Positions 45,818 to 55,949 of a stretch of DNA of 64,000 nucleotides are shown one piece after another (positions within the stretch are counted from its first letter, which is position 1; each line of letters opens with the position of its first letter). A program made the position numbers and the translations under genes. The notes under the pieces were generated by a model, which saw only the letters and a program-made list of their open reading frames with translations, was not told the origin of the DNA and did no database searches. The stretch is from Holtermannia corniformis (taxonomy: Eukaryota; Basidiomycota; Tremellomycetes; Holtermanniales): assembly GCA_001599935.1 (NCBI GenBank), contig BCIJ01000012.1:160483-224482 (forward strand), in the 5' to 3' direction.

Positions 45818-46757
45818 TGTAGCTCGTTGTGTCAGCGCTACGCTGGTTGGCTCTTTTGACTGAGCCTGTCAAGACCTCCTTTCTCGCTTCGGTAGGCCAG
45901 GGTCACTATCTCAAGTGTCTGCGCAGCATTCTCCGCTCACTTTGCCGTGAACTCCAAATTACTGAACGTACCAAAGTACACTTTGGTGACTCACGACACG
46001 CCGATGGCCCAGCAGACTGGTGCGCAAGCCAACTGACTATTCCCACTATTCAACGAGGTATGAATCAAGCCGCGCTAAGACCTGCGCAGCGATCACAGCT
46101 GGCGTGATCCTTGCAGGTTTCAAGACGGTGCGTGCGCTGTCCGTCGCTTGCCACACAACCTCCGGCCAGCTAGATTACTGCGCAAACTTCAGAGTTAAGC
46201 TACACCCGGGGTCGAACAACCCGGGTGGCTGGTGGGTGATGGAGATGCTTGGATGCTCGCTATGATGATGCATTGCTGTGCTTGATTGTGTACCTCTCTA
46301 CTCTTCAAGAGCGCCTCCACAGACGGGTGCCAGTGCGATATTCAACCCGCGCATGCATAAAAGTGCAGGCGCGCCAGAGCTTCCTTTCTTGTGCTGCGCG
46401 ACGCCGCGCACTGAGTACGATTGTGTGATTGCGCTGTGATTATGTAGCACCAAAGACAGCTTGCTGACATAGCTCATCGAAAGCGCTTTTTCTCACGTTT
46501 GTGTCATCTCCAGGCAAGCGAGACAGCCACGGCGGCTCAGACCTTGCGTTCACGGACCCTCGCCCGCCTATGCGCTTGTTCGGGAACCGTCGTTCCAGCC
46601 GCTTGATCTCCCTTGTTGCTCGGCTATCTGAGTCGAGGATCACACCTTTGTGGTGACCATCCTTTGCATAGCGGGCTTCAAAGTTTGTCTTCGGATCGAC
46701 AGCAGGTATAAGACTGCTGCCTCGCCAAGGGAGACGCAACACTCTCTACCTACAATC
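45818..46757. other. intergenic region with a minus-strand frame and a GC hairpin
   Basis: A 940-bp interval. On the minus strand 46440-46742 is open for about 100 codons with a protein-like composition (SRATREIKRLERRFPNKRIG) but has no in-frame ATG, so it could be a terminal exon of an unplaced gene or noncoding. A hairpin ACCCGGG/CCCGGGT sits at about 46203-46227, next to AGTTAAGC and GGTGGGTGA words that recall 5S rRNA but lack the rest of that gene. A TATA box at 46706-46713 (GTATAAGA) belongs to the next gene. Confidence 0.3.
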
Positions 46758-47111
46758 ATGACCACTCAACACGATAACCGAACGAGCTACCTGCCAATGG
46801 CCTCTACACCCTATGAGCAGCCGCGCGCCACGACCACGAGTCACTATGAGCGACACGAGGCCAAGCCTGGCTGCGGTTCCATCGTCAAATGGCTGGCTGT
46901 AGGCGCTGCCATTGTCACGCTCGCAACCACCACTGGGGTTTACGCTCAGCAAGCGCATTCGGCCAACAGTGCGCTCGCAGACGTGCGAGGTGCGCGAGAC
47001 GACTACAAGTCGCTGTTGGCCCAATGCCGCACGGGCGAGTGGAACCAGACGCTTGTCGATAATCTGGGCCGGTGCGAGAGCTTGTACCCCGGCTGCGGCA
47101 CGCTTGCCTAG
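46758..47111 (+). CDS. single-pass membrane microprotein 1 of a tandem trio
   Basis: 117 residues, intronless. The tail is polar and Tyr/Thr-rich (MTTQHDNRTSYLPM). Then comes a juxtamembrane Cys (PGCGS, residue 39) and a transmembrane helix at about 41-63. The C-terminal domain of about 54 residues has SALADVRGARDDYKSLLAQC and then the end motif LGRCESLYPGC. No cleavable signal sequence is present, so an N-in, C-out orientation is likely. The Cys next to the membrane is a palmitoylation candidate and the outer cysteines could form disulfides. A TATA box (GTATAAGA) lies about 50 bp upstream. The next two genes share the same plan. Function unknown. Confidence 0.68.
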   Translation: MTTQHDNRTSYLPMASTPYEQPRATTTSHYERHEAKPGCGSIVKWLAVGAAIVTLATTTGVYAQQAHSANSALADVRGARDDYKSLLAQCRTGEWNQTLVDNLGRCESLYPGCGTLA

Positions 47112-47370
47112 TTCTCTCTGTATGGCAACACGAGGAATGGGCCTGTGTAGCGTCATCTATAATCTAGTACACGAGTGTTGTTCAACGATGTATGTCCCGT
47201 TGTCGCGTTCACCATCCGAAGCGCAGGCAGGTCGCATAAGCGCGTGCAACTGTCCCATAGCCGCCCCCTCGTCTTATTTGGAAACCCTCCATTCAGCCCA
47301 AGCGTACTCAAACACGTCTTCCTCAGTTGCTGTAGCCGACGCCTTCCTTTGACAGCCATTACCGCCGTCA

Positions 47371-47380
47371 CCTATATACG
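47371..47380 (+). promoter_or_regulatory. TATA box of membrane microprotein 2
   Basis: CCTATATACG lies about 55-60 bp before the ATG at 47434, the same spacing as the TATA box of the first gene of the trio. The rest of the 322-bp spacer 47112-47433 shows no other recognisable element. Confidence 0.5.
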
Positions 47381-47433
47381 GTCGATGGAACCCCTACTAC
47401 GCACCCACCCTCCAATCACCCCCGAAATCATCA

Positions 47434-47757
47434 ATGCAATACAACCGCGACGGCGACTTTGACACCGTAAGCCTAGTCGCAAGCTCACAGACGACCACTG
47501 CCCAAGAGCCGATCAAGAGCCAGCGCCCATCACGATCATACTGTTCCCTGATCGGTGCCGGGATCGCCGGGATGGTAGTAGGTGCCATGATCTCTGGCGG
47601 TGTCACGTACAGCATGTGGGACAAGACGGCGACGGGTCTTGCGTCGGATCTGTACCAAGCGCGCACGGGGCTCGATCAATGCCACGACACGCTCTCCGTG
47701 TCTTCGTACGGGCTGCAGACTTGTCAGATGCGCTTTCCAGACTGTGATGCGCGTTAG
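47434..47757 (+). CDS. single-pass membrane microprotein 2 of a tandem trio
   Basis: 107 residues, intronless. The cytosolic-type N-terminus (MQYNRDGDFDTVSLVASSQ) ends in RSYC, just before a Gly-rich transmembrane helix (about residues 38-60, GAGIAGMVVGAMISGG, with GxxxG packing motifs). The outer domain has ASDLYQARTGLDQC and then LQTCQMRFPDC, matching the LGRCESLYPGC end of the upstream gene as C-x3-[YF]-P-x-C. The shared order of Cys, helix, L-x4-C and the terminal Cys motif shows tandem duplication. Function unknown. Confidence 0.68.
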   Translation: MQYNRDGDFDTVSLVASSQTTTAQEPIKSQRPSRSYCSLIGAGIAGMVVGAMISGGVTYSMWDKTATGLASDLYQARTGLDQCHDTLSVSSYGLQTCQMRFPDCDAR

Positions 47758-47929
47758 CACTGTATGCATTCGTGACTGTCACCATTCAGTCATTGTAACG
47801 GTGATTGTGCGCCCCCTGATCAGGAATCTACCTTCCTCAGTGTTCCACACGCAATCAGTGCTCCTTTGACCCCACCAGGCTCAAAAGTCAGCTCTGATCC
47901 ATCTTGTTTCCAGTAGCAGCAGCGAAATC

Positions 47930-48163
47930 ATGAGTACCCAGCGTACATCGTATCCTCTCACCGTCGACAACGCCGAGTATGAGTATCAGAGTCGGCCTCG
48001 ATCCTGCACCTCGCTCGCCGCGACTCTGATCGCAGGCCTCGCCTTGGGGGTGACATTCGGTGGCTTGGCAGGGTATTACTCGCGGGCTAACGAGGTCTTG
48101 GACGTCGAGACGCAAGCGGGTCAGCTGCGACTCGAGCTCGATCACTGTCGACAAGGGATCTGA
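47930..48163 (+). CDS. single-pass membrane microprotein 3 of a tandem trio (short form)
   Basis: 77 residues, intronless. The start MSTQRTSYPL recalls MTTQHDNRTSYLPM of the first gene. A Cys (RSCTS, residue 26) directly precedes a Gly/Leu-rich transmembrane helix (about 27-49). The outer part has only the first half of the domain (QLRLELDHC) and stops at RQGI, so it lacks the terminal C-x3-[YF]-P-x-C motif. It may be a truncated paralog or a functional short form that pairs with the others. Function unknown. Confidence 0.6.
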   Translation: MSTQRTSYPLTVDNAEYEYQSRPRSCTSLAATLIAGLALGVTFGGLAGYYSRANEVLDVETQAGQLRLELDHCRQGI

Positions 48164-48186
48164 AGCACAAGATGCGAATGCATGCG

Positions 48187-49593
48187 TTAGAGCTCCTGGC
48201 TCTGCCAAAGGCCATAGCTCTTGCCCGGGTTAGTCTGCCACAGCCTGATCGTGCCGTCTTCTGAACCGGTAGCGTACACCTCGCCATCGGGGCTGTAGCT
48301 GGCACAATGAACGGGGCCGTGGTGGCCCTTGTAGACTTCGCGCTCGTTGCCTGTATCGAGGTCGTATACGCGCACCCAGGGGTCCGACGTCGAGCCAGCG
48401 ACGAAGCGATCGCGCAGGATCGGGTGGAGAGAGGCCGACGAGACGGGGTGTGGCAGGTTGAGGGTCACGGGTGGGTGTTGTCTGTGGTGGGTTAGTGGTT
48501 TGCGCCTGGGTGGATAGGTCGTGTGAGCGACGCGACAAGCATAGCCAACGCAGCTAGCTTGCGCGCCCACACGTCCATCAAGCTTTCGACCGACCGGAGG
48601 ATATCCAAAAAGTGAACGCTCTTGCCGCTTGTCACGCTCAGGGTCCCTCCGCCATGCGCGAGTTCCATCGACGTGACCGGTTCGCCTAGGTCCAAGGACG
48701 CCGTCTCGCTCAGCGTCCGGAGATCCCACCACCTGTTGATATCAGCCGGCAAGCTCAGCCGACGTCTAGACTGACCTAACGATGCCATCTTCCCCCGCGC
48801 TGATACCGACCGTGCCACCCTGACCTTCGTCCCAGACCAAGCTCCGAACCGTACCGTCACAGCTCGTCGCGTCGGGGCCTTTACCCAATGTCAGAGGCTC
48901 TGCATCCGGTCGGCCGAGATCGAACAGGCGGATCTTTTTTTCGTTGCCGCCCTAAGCCAGGCCAGTCTCAGTAGCTAGCGTGGTGATCGAGCGGTCAGAC
49001 TCACAGTTAGGAGATACTGCGGCTGGGCCTGCGGGCTGAGAGCGACGCTGCGTACGATATGCTTGTGCGCGAACGTGTGCAGCGCTTCGCCAGTGTTGGT
49101 GTCCCAGATCTTGCTGTGGAAATGTCAGTCGCGCCGGCGCAGGTGTCGAATCGACTCACGCCGTGAAATCCGCACTGCCCGTCACGGCGCGCGAGGTGTC
49201 GAGAGAGATCTTGGAGGACCACACGGCGCCTTTGTGGCCTATCGGGATCAGCTCTGTCTGTCCACGCAGAGCCCTCGAAACGCACCCAGGAACGTGCCGA
49301 CCCAATCACCGAGCCAACTCCTCAACATCGGGTTGCCATCTTTACAGCTCGAGATGAGCAGATACGTCCCGTCTTCGAGTCTGCACCCAGTCAGCTGCGA
49401 CCGCAGGGCCAGAGCCGACCACTCACACGTTTGAAAACTGGAGGTGGGTGACGGGTCGGGTATGGCCCGAGCAGAGTAGCGGTTGGACTTTGAGACCGTT
49501 GTTGGTGTTGGTGGTGGTGGTGCCGTTGCCATTCGGGTTACCCGGGAGGGAAGATGAGCTGCTGTGATGCGACAACGGGGGTGCGGCTGTCAT
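48187..49593 (-). CDS. STRAP/Unrip-like WD40 protein
   Basis: A seven-bladed WD40 protein related to serine-threonine kinase receptor-associated protein, known for assembly with the SMN complex and kinase scaffolding in animals. About seven exons. The start ATG at 49593 precedes a Ser/Asn/Gly-rich leader. Blades are seen at LLCSGHTRPVTHLQF, SCKDGNPMLR with DWVGTFLGHKGAVWSSKI, SRAVTGSADFTA-KIWD, IVRSVALSPQ with KIRLFDLGRP, RWWDLRTL, and the last blade HHGPVHCASYSPDGEVYATG with SEDGTIRLWQTNPGKSYGLW. The ending PGKxYGLW is characteristic of STRAP. Its role in this fungus is unknown. Confidence 0.85.
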
Positions 49594-49978
49594 TGCAGTG
49601 TGTAGGGTTGTGGAGAATGGGTTGTGCGGTGCTATGGGTTTGGATCGTAAAGGGTCGTGAGCGTGGTCGTCGATGGCGTGCTGTGATGCCGGTTTCTTTT
49701 CTGTGGGATGTGGATGGATGGTGAGACTGCTGACTGCGCTTTGAGGGTGGCAGAGGGAGAGAGGGAGGCGGTGAGGGGATGCAAAGGGAGAGGAGGGTGG
49801 ACTGCGCGAGTGATGGTGCTGTACGTTGGCTCGACACGCCAAAGGGGGTTAGCGCTGCGCGACTCTGTTATAATATCACTAGTTCTCCAACAGTATGCAG
49901 CACACCCAAGCACTCGAACCAGCAAGAGAAAGTGCAATATCATCACGAGCTCTCGTCCATGCCAATGCCAAACCACCC

Positions 49979-50670
49979 TCAGGCCACAAGCTTGATGACG
50001 CCGCCGGCGGCCTTGATCTTGGCCTCTGCCGAGCGCGAGACGAAGCGGGCCTTGACGATGAACGGCTTGGCGATGCGGCCCTTGCCGAGCTGGGTGAGGT
50101 TAGCGAGCGACGCGAGGGAGCAGAGTTGAACAAAAGGGTTGGAGGGGATGTGATCGAGATGGCACAAATCACGCGCGAATGACAATTGAGAAACTGGCGC
50201 GGGGTGATGCACATGTAGAGCACATGGAGGTCGAGATGGTACCAGACGGAAAGAAACTCACGAGCTTGTGGTGACCGAGCTGAGCCAAGTCGATGACGGG
50301 CACGGTACCCTCTGGGGCGTCAACCTTTGCCGGGGCCAACGAGATGAGCTAGGGTAACGCGTCAGCGACGTCCCGGATCAGGTTCTCAGTCTGCCTAGCG
50401 CCGCCTTGACGAGCGTCCGAGCAGACACGTGCGACTGACCTTGTCAACGTTGATCGTCGGGCGGTGGTAGTGGTTGCCCAACTTGTGGTAGTGGCGCATA
50501 CCGACTTTACCAAAGTAACCCGGGTGGTACTTGTCAAAGTTTGTTCGGTGGTGGTGCTGACCACCGGCGAGACCGCGACCACCCGGATGCTTGCGGTGCT
50601 TGCCGACACGACCGTGACCGGCCGAGACGTGACCGCGGTGCTTGCGCGTGTTGGAGAATCGGGTGGGCAT
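49979..50670 (-). CDS. RPL28: 60S ribosomal protein L28 (uL15, L27a)
   Basis: A large-subunit protein near the peptidyl-transferase side of the ribosome. ATG 50670. Exon 1 encodes [20 protein letters not shown], then [23 protein letters not shown], with [18 protein letters not shown]. The middle exon encodes [20 protein letters not shown] and the last [20 protein letters not shown], ending GGVIKLVA. About 150 residues, standard length. Introns here are longer than the local norm (about 90 nt after INVDK, and over 100 nt later), as is common in ribosomal protein genes. Confidence 0.95.
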
Positions 50671-51459
50671 TCTGGTAGGGATGTTAGTGCTGTTCAGAGG
50701 GTGGTTGGTCAAGCAGAGACTGGGAGGGTGGTAGACGGAGCGCCGAGCCAGAGTGCGAGCGCTTGCCAGCAGCGTTCAAGAGCAGAGCAGTTGAACCTGA
50801 CCAAGCCGAGACGACTTGACAGCTTGCAAATCCTCGCTCGAGCTGGCCCGGTGCCAGTGAATGCACGCTGCTCCCCACTCGACAGCTCGACAGCTCGACA
50901 GCTTGCCGCTATCCCACCCTGCCCTCTGTCGTGTTGCGTGCGCGGTGTCTACTCACTTGACTCTTGAAGTGCCGAACCAGTATCGTCGTTGGCCGTCGAT
51001 GAGCGCTGGGACGGGGCGAGCGGCAGCACGGGGCGCAGGGAGCGAGCGCCGGCGCAGGGCGGGAGCGCACCGTGGCAGAATTTCGGAGTTTGGGGGTTGA
51101 CGGCCAAACGGGGAATTCACCGAAACGCCGACAGTGGGGGTTAGTCACCACCAGCAGAACACCATCACCACCACCGCAGCGAGACCCGATGGCAGCGCGG
51201 TAGCATCACTGCAGTCCACTCTACATAGCCGTACGTGTCTCATTCCTCGCCAGACCGCACAGCACAACCCGTTCCAGCACACCGAAATGATTCCAACACA
51301 TTCTATCTGTCAATCCCCGGACTAGACGCTCCCGTGCTACACGGGGGAAGCCTCTGCCGAAACACTGAATGAGCTATACCTATGATCTCCATCCTCCCTC
51401 TCAATTGTCGATTGCGCACAGCGAGCGAGTGGTGGCTGACACGACGCGACAGCGGCAGG
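50671..51459. promoter_or_regulatory. divergent RPL28/RPB11 upstream region with an 8-bp tandem repeat
   Basis: A 789-bp interval. Three perfect copies of CGACAGCT lie at 50880-50903. A GGGTTAGTCACCACC-rich stretch and ACC repeats follow near 51134-51180. No clear TATA box. No open frame here is credible as a gene. The interval may contain the RPL28 5' leader and a leader intron, which I could not define. Confidence 0.4.
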
Positions 51460-52036
51460 ATGAACGCTCCGAACCGGATCGAGGCCTGGATCCTCGATGA
51501 CGGTGACAAGCCGTCAGTCGGCCCGCGCACCGTGCAGCAACGCAGTCGAGCTGACTCCCACCCAGCCTCATCATCACCGAAGACACCAAGATCCCCAACG
51601 CGGCCACCATCCTCCTCCGCAAACAAGACCACACTCTCGGCAACATGATCCGAGCGTACGTCCCGTCTCCCTCGGCTCGTACAAAGCTCACGCGCCCAGC
51701 CAACTACTCACAGACCCCACCGTCCTCTTCGCAGGCTACCAAGTCCCACACCCGCTCGAAAACGACATCACACTCAAGATTCAGACCGACTCGCACTCCA
51801 ACCCGGCCGCCGCGCTGAAAAAGGCCTGCACCCACTTGATCGCACAGACTGTTCGGCTCAAGAAACAGTTCGAGGAACAGTGCAAGAACATCGAGCTAGG
51901 CATGGGTCCGGACCAGGCCGTGGCCGCTAGGGGACCGTTTGATCCGTATGCAGACGTTGGCGTCGGCGCGAATGGTCACCCTGGGGTCGGAGTCGGTCTC
52001 GGGCAGGGTGAGGATGTGGGAGCCTATGATTTCTAG
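51460..52036 (+). CDS. RPB11: RNA polymerase II subunit Rpb11
   Basis: The alpha-like subunit that dimerises with Rpb3 to nucleate Pol II assembly. Three exons with introns 51513-51565 and about 51658-51698. ATG 51460: MNAPNRIEAWILDDGDKP, then LIITEDTKIPNAATILLRKQ, DHTLGNMIRAQLLTDPTVLF, AGYQVPHPLENDITLKIQT and a C-terminal helix (ALKKACTHLIAQTVRLKKQF). The core is the full L/Rpb11 fold. After it comes an unusual Gly/Val-rich tail of about 45 residues (DVGVGANGHPGVGVGLGQG) absent from yeast and human Rpb11. Confidence 0.93.
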
Positions 52037-52239
52037 AGGTTGCTGTAGGTTTCGGGGACAACCGTTGTGACGCATGGCATGCATTGTATCTCTACGTGCT
52101 GGCTGACTCGGTGGGCGACGCGCTGATGATAACTATCGTAGTATCGAGCGTCCGAGCCTCTGCCCTATCCTGAAGCACGACCTCTATCTGTGCACAATCA
52201 ACCAGTAGCACGCAACCATCTACAAAGCCATCCATCCCG

Positions 52240-54324
52240 CTAGACCGCCACAAACACCTTGCGGCTCAGATACACCCTCGCAGCGACCAACATGGCCACG
52301 CAAACGCACAGCAGCGTGCCCGCAACCGCAATCCCCTTTGGAAAGTTTTCCAGCTGTTCCGCCCTCGAACCGTGTCCTAGCAATGCGCCTAGAGCGGGCG
52401 GGCCAATGAATTGAAAGATGCCCTGGATCGCTGTCGCGCGTCAGCACCCAACGCCACAAGATCAGCAAGACGGACTGAGCGCTTGACCGACCATACTGCC
52501 CGCGACGTCTGGACTGGGAGCGAACGAGACCAAGCAGTTTGCCTGGATTGAAATGTACGCGCCGGAACACGCGCCGTAGATGATGCAGAGGATGAGGAGC
52601 GAAACCGAAGTCTTGCACGCGAGCCAGGAAAACGTGCAGACGATCATGATGCTCGTGCCCGTGATGGCGACATTGAACCTGGTGGATGTGTGAGTGGACG
52701 CGAGGATAGGAGAGTAGACGGACTTTCCGAACCGGTCGGCTAGGACTGGTGACGATCAGTTGTGGGCTGACGGACGATGGCTGACTCACTGCCAGATGAG
52801 AGACGGCCGAGGCCTGAAGCGGCGTTGGTCGTGATCCTGCGCGAGGCGCGTCAGCCTCGTTCTGCGTGGCCTACAGCGCACCCACAAGAGATACGGCGCA
52901 ATCGTCGTCAACCCGTTCGCAGACGCATACGTCCCGATAAACGTCAAGAAGAAGAAGAAATTGATCACAAAGCCCTGGAGCGCGCATCGCGTCAGCCACT
53001 CGACTCCAACAGAGATCAAGTAGCGCTTACAGCAGCGGCAAACGCGTACAGCGAGTAGGGCACAATCTTGAATGCTTGAGGGTAGAAGAAGCCGCCGGGC
53101 GGGCGGGGAGGCAGACGGGTCCGCATGAGTAGCGTCGCGAGCGTGCCGAGGCAGGCGATCATGAGAGCGATCACGCGCATGCACCACGCGAAACCGACTG
53201 CGTGGCTCAGTGGGATCCCATTGTGCAGCATGTTGACTGACTTTTCGGGGTCAGGTCGGCTACCATGAGGGGGAACGCGATGGCGCCGCAGCTCGAGCCC
53301 GTCACTGCGTTGGATCAACACCGATTCACGTGCGTCAAACGTCGCGACGTACTGAGCAGGCCGCTGGGTCGATGCTCAGCGCTTGACGGGAGAGGGGGCA
53401 ATCACACTCACAATGCAAGCCCGCGCTTCAGCTTGAACCACTGCCCAACGACACCGACTGGGACCATGAACCTGTACAGTCAGCACCGCACCGCACGATC
53501 TAGCATGACTAACATCAGGTTGATGCCGAGAGCGAGCAAGACCCCTTGAGACAGCAGGATCTGGTAGTACTTTGTCGAAAACGACAAGCAGATGAACCCA
53601 GCAGTCATCAGAATCGTACCGACAATGGCCAGTACTCGGTGGCCGTACTTGTCAAACAGCGGCCCGCCGACAAACCCGCCGCCGAAACACACGAGCGTCT
53701 GGGTCGAACCGATCCAGGCGATTGTCCCGCTACAGTTGGATCAGCGGCGCTTGGATACGGCCGGCGACCTGCGCTCACCTCGGATACGACGACAAGAGAT
53801 GCGTCGAGTAATAGCTCTGCCAAGCGCCCCAAGACGCGACCATGCCATACGCGCAAATGGCCGCAGCAAACGCGCCAAGAAGTACGAGCCACGCCTGTGC
53901 GATCAGCGCCAAGCTCACTCGAGATGCTTGAACTCACCTGCAGGCCGCCATCGGGATATGGGATCTCTTCCAGCACCTCGCTGCTCCGTCGACTCTCGCC
54001 TTCCTCGAGCACACCCTCGCTCAGACTCTCCTTTTCCTCGATCGCATCGGCTCGCGTCTTCTTCGATCGCGTCGATACACGCGTGTCCTCTCGCAGCAGC
54101 TCTGGCAGAGCAGGCGCGACCATTGCCGCATCGACATAGGTGTGCGTCGAGAGTCGGCTCGAAGTCTTGCTGAGCGCAGACCCGGCGTTGAAGGTCGGCG
54201 CTTGTGAAACGGTCAATGAACGTTGACGGTGAGGCGCGCTACCAGAGCGAGTTCGTCTTGGAGGAGGTCCCGATGGCCCAGCGACTGGCGCATCCCCTGG
54301 CGTGTCCGATCTGGGAGCAGCCAT
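52240..54324 (-). CDS. MFS monocarboxylate-porter-type transporter
   Basis: A twelve-helix carrier of the fungal MCT (Mch/Esbp) family. About ten exons. ATG 54324. A cytosolic N-terminal tail of about 130 residues (Ser/Thr/Arg-rich, then an acidic stretch EEKESLSEGVLEEGE) ends in the family signature YPDGGLQAW, which leads into TM1 (LVLLGAFAAAICAYGM). Other landmarks are GGFVGGPLFDKYGHR (loop 2-3), MVPVGVVGQWFKLKRGLALG, a Gly-rich TM5 and TM9-11 (LLILCIIYGACSGAY). It ends KVFVAV. Substrates in the family include monocarboxylates, riboflavin and siderophore-like compounds. The substrate here cannot be told from sequence. Confidence 0.87.
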
Positions 54325-54895
54325 CCTATCGCCAGAGTATCTTGGGCTTTAAGAGTAGAGCAGAAACAACAGCCAAGCCAGGTGGCAGACTATAAACCCC
54401 AGAGTCGTATTGAGATTCCACAACCCAGCGTGCGCTCAAGTGCAGGTATGATATCGGTGCAGACGAGCATCCCAGGGGCGTCCTGCAAATCTGTGCACAC
54501 GGTTCACGACCGTCCTCTGGCCCCGGCACGTTCGGCCATCACGTTGCCGAGCGATCCGAGCGGTCGGATCATGTGCCGCCCGATTGCTTTTCGGATTTCG
54601 GATTTGGAATAGAGTCAATTTGATGCCATGTCATGCATCCGTCAGAGAGCGTCGAGCGTCTCGAGTTGCCTAGCTAAAGCTATGGAACGAGACCACACCC
54701 ACTCGCGCTGGTTCAAGGCGGTGTGAAGCCGCATCAGCTGGCTCTGTTGGGAAGAGAACTATACAATGGTCGCCACGGGCGTTTGAGAATAGCAAAGAGT
54801 GTGCAGGCGCAAGGCCGAATATATGACACAGAGGAAAGACCCAGGTTGCGAGATGACGAGAAACCGGAAAGGACGAAGACGACGAGTTGCTGAGC
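54325..54895. other. intergenic region, no gene seen
   Basis: 571 bp between the MFS gene start and the stop of the next minus-strand gene. Reading frames are short and overlapping, with no domain or splice-supported coding sequence. No TATA box, tRNA or repeat stands out. Confidence 0.4.
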
Positions 54896-55949
54896 TCAGA
54901 CAAGAGCGCCACCGGCGCCGACGACGACGAGGTGGCCGAGGTAGGCGACAACCTCGTTGAACATGCGAATGTTCTCGCCCGACTGGAAGACGATGGTTTC
55001 CGTGCCGTCCGTGAGGGATGAGGCTTCCGAGGTCGAGTTCTTGGTCGAGACGACTTCAGGGATAACCGAGGCCGAGGCCGAGGCCGAAGCGCTGGTGTGG
55101 GTCGAAGACGCGGCCGCGGCAGAGGAAGCTGAGAGCGAGAGCGACTCGGAGGCGGACAAGGACGAAGCAACCGCAGCAGAAGACGAGGCAGCGGCAGTGC
55201 TCTGCTCTGTGGAGGTGGGTGGGGTGTAGGTAGATGTAGGGGGCTGCATTGGTCAGCGTGATTCGACCGAGTGAGTGATCACAACTCACCACGTAGGTTG
55301 AAGTCGAGGTCGGTGGCACGTACGTGCTAGTGGGGGCCACCCAGGTGGATGTAGGAGTGTGCTATATCAATATTAGCTCAAGCACAACTCAAGCTGTCAG
55401 ATTTGCGACTCACGCTAGTTGTAGTCTGCTGCTGCTCAGAGCCGTCGTTGTACCACCACGTCATCTGGAACTGCCCAACGTCTTCGCTCTGGATATCATC
55501 AGCCCAGTTGCAAGAACTGATAGACAACCCACGGCAAAGTAGTTGAAGAGGCCGCGGGAAAAGTCGAGGTCGCCGTAGCCACAGGTCGGGCACTCATCCT
55601 TGACGGTCGCACCGGTCGTCTTGCCGCCGTATGAGATGGTGATCGACTTGCCACAAGGAGCGGCCGGGTAGCCGCCGCCCATCTGAGCCGAGTTAAGGGC
55701 GACGATGAAGTCGCTGGCGACACTTGGATGGGTTAGTACGTGATGGCGCATTTCATGCCGCACTCACTTGTAGTCACCGCACGCGCCGAGGCCCACGTCG
55801 TAAAAGGTCGCACGGCCGTTGAAGGCCCGCTTTTGAAGCGAGTGGGTTTCATCCCGAGCCTCGAGGTCAACACGACGGGGCAACGAACGAGCCGAGACGG
55901 CGACAGAGGCCGAGAGCGCAAGGAAAAGGGAGGTGGTGCTGAAGAGCAT
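54896..55949 (-). CDS. secreted double-psi beta-barrel (expansin/barwin-like) protein
   Basis: A secreted wall or apoplast protein. The ATG at 55949 begins a signal peptide (MLFSTTSLFLALSASVAVSA), then two Kex2-type sites (PRR and QKR) mark a propeptide. The double-psi barrel follows: GRATFYDVGLGACGDYK, then VASDFIVALNSAQMGGG, PCGKSITISYGGKTTGATV, KDECPTCGYGDLDFS and FQMTWWY. Four conserved Cys pair as in cerato-platanin-like and expansin-like fungal proteins. A Thr/Pro repeat stalk (PTSTYVPPTST) and a Ser/Ala-rich region follow. The C-terminus is hydrophobic (YLGHLVVVGAGGALV), compatible with a GPI signal or with a simple end. About five exons. Confidence 0.87.

Noticed and set aside
45829..46107. 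92-codon plus-strand frame after HIS6
   Set aside because: It begins directly at the HIS6 stop and has no domain or recognisable promoter. It is probably 3' flanking sequence.
46195..46262. Possible 5S rRNA fragment (AGTTAAGC and GGTGGGTGA words)
   Set aside because: Only two short words and one hairpin match. The 5' half of 5S rRNA, the spacing of the internal control boxes and the terminal stem are absent.
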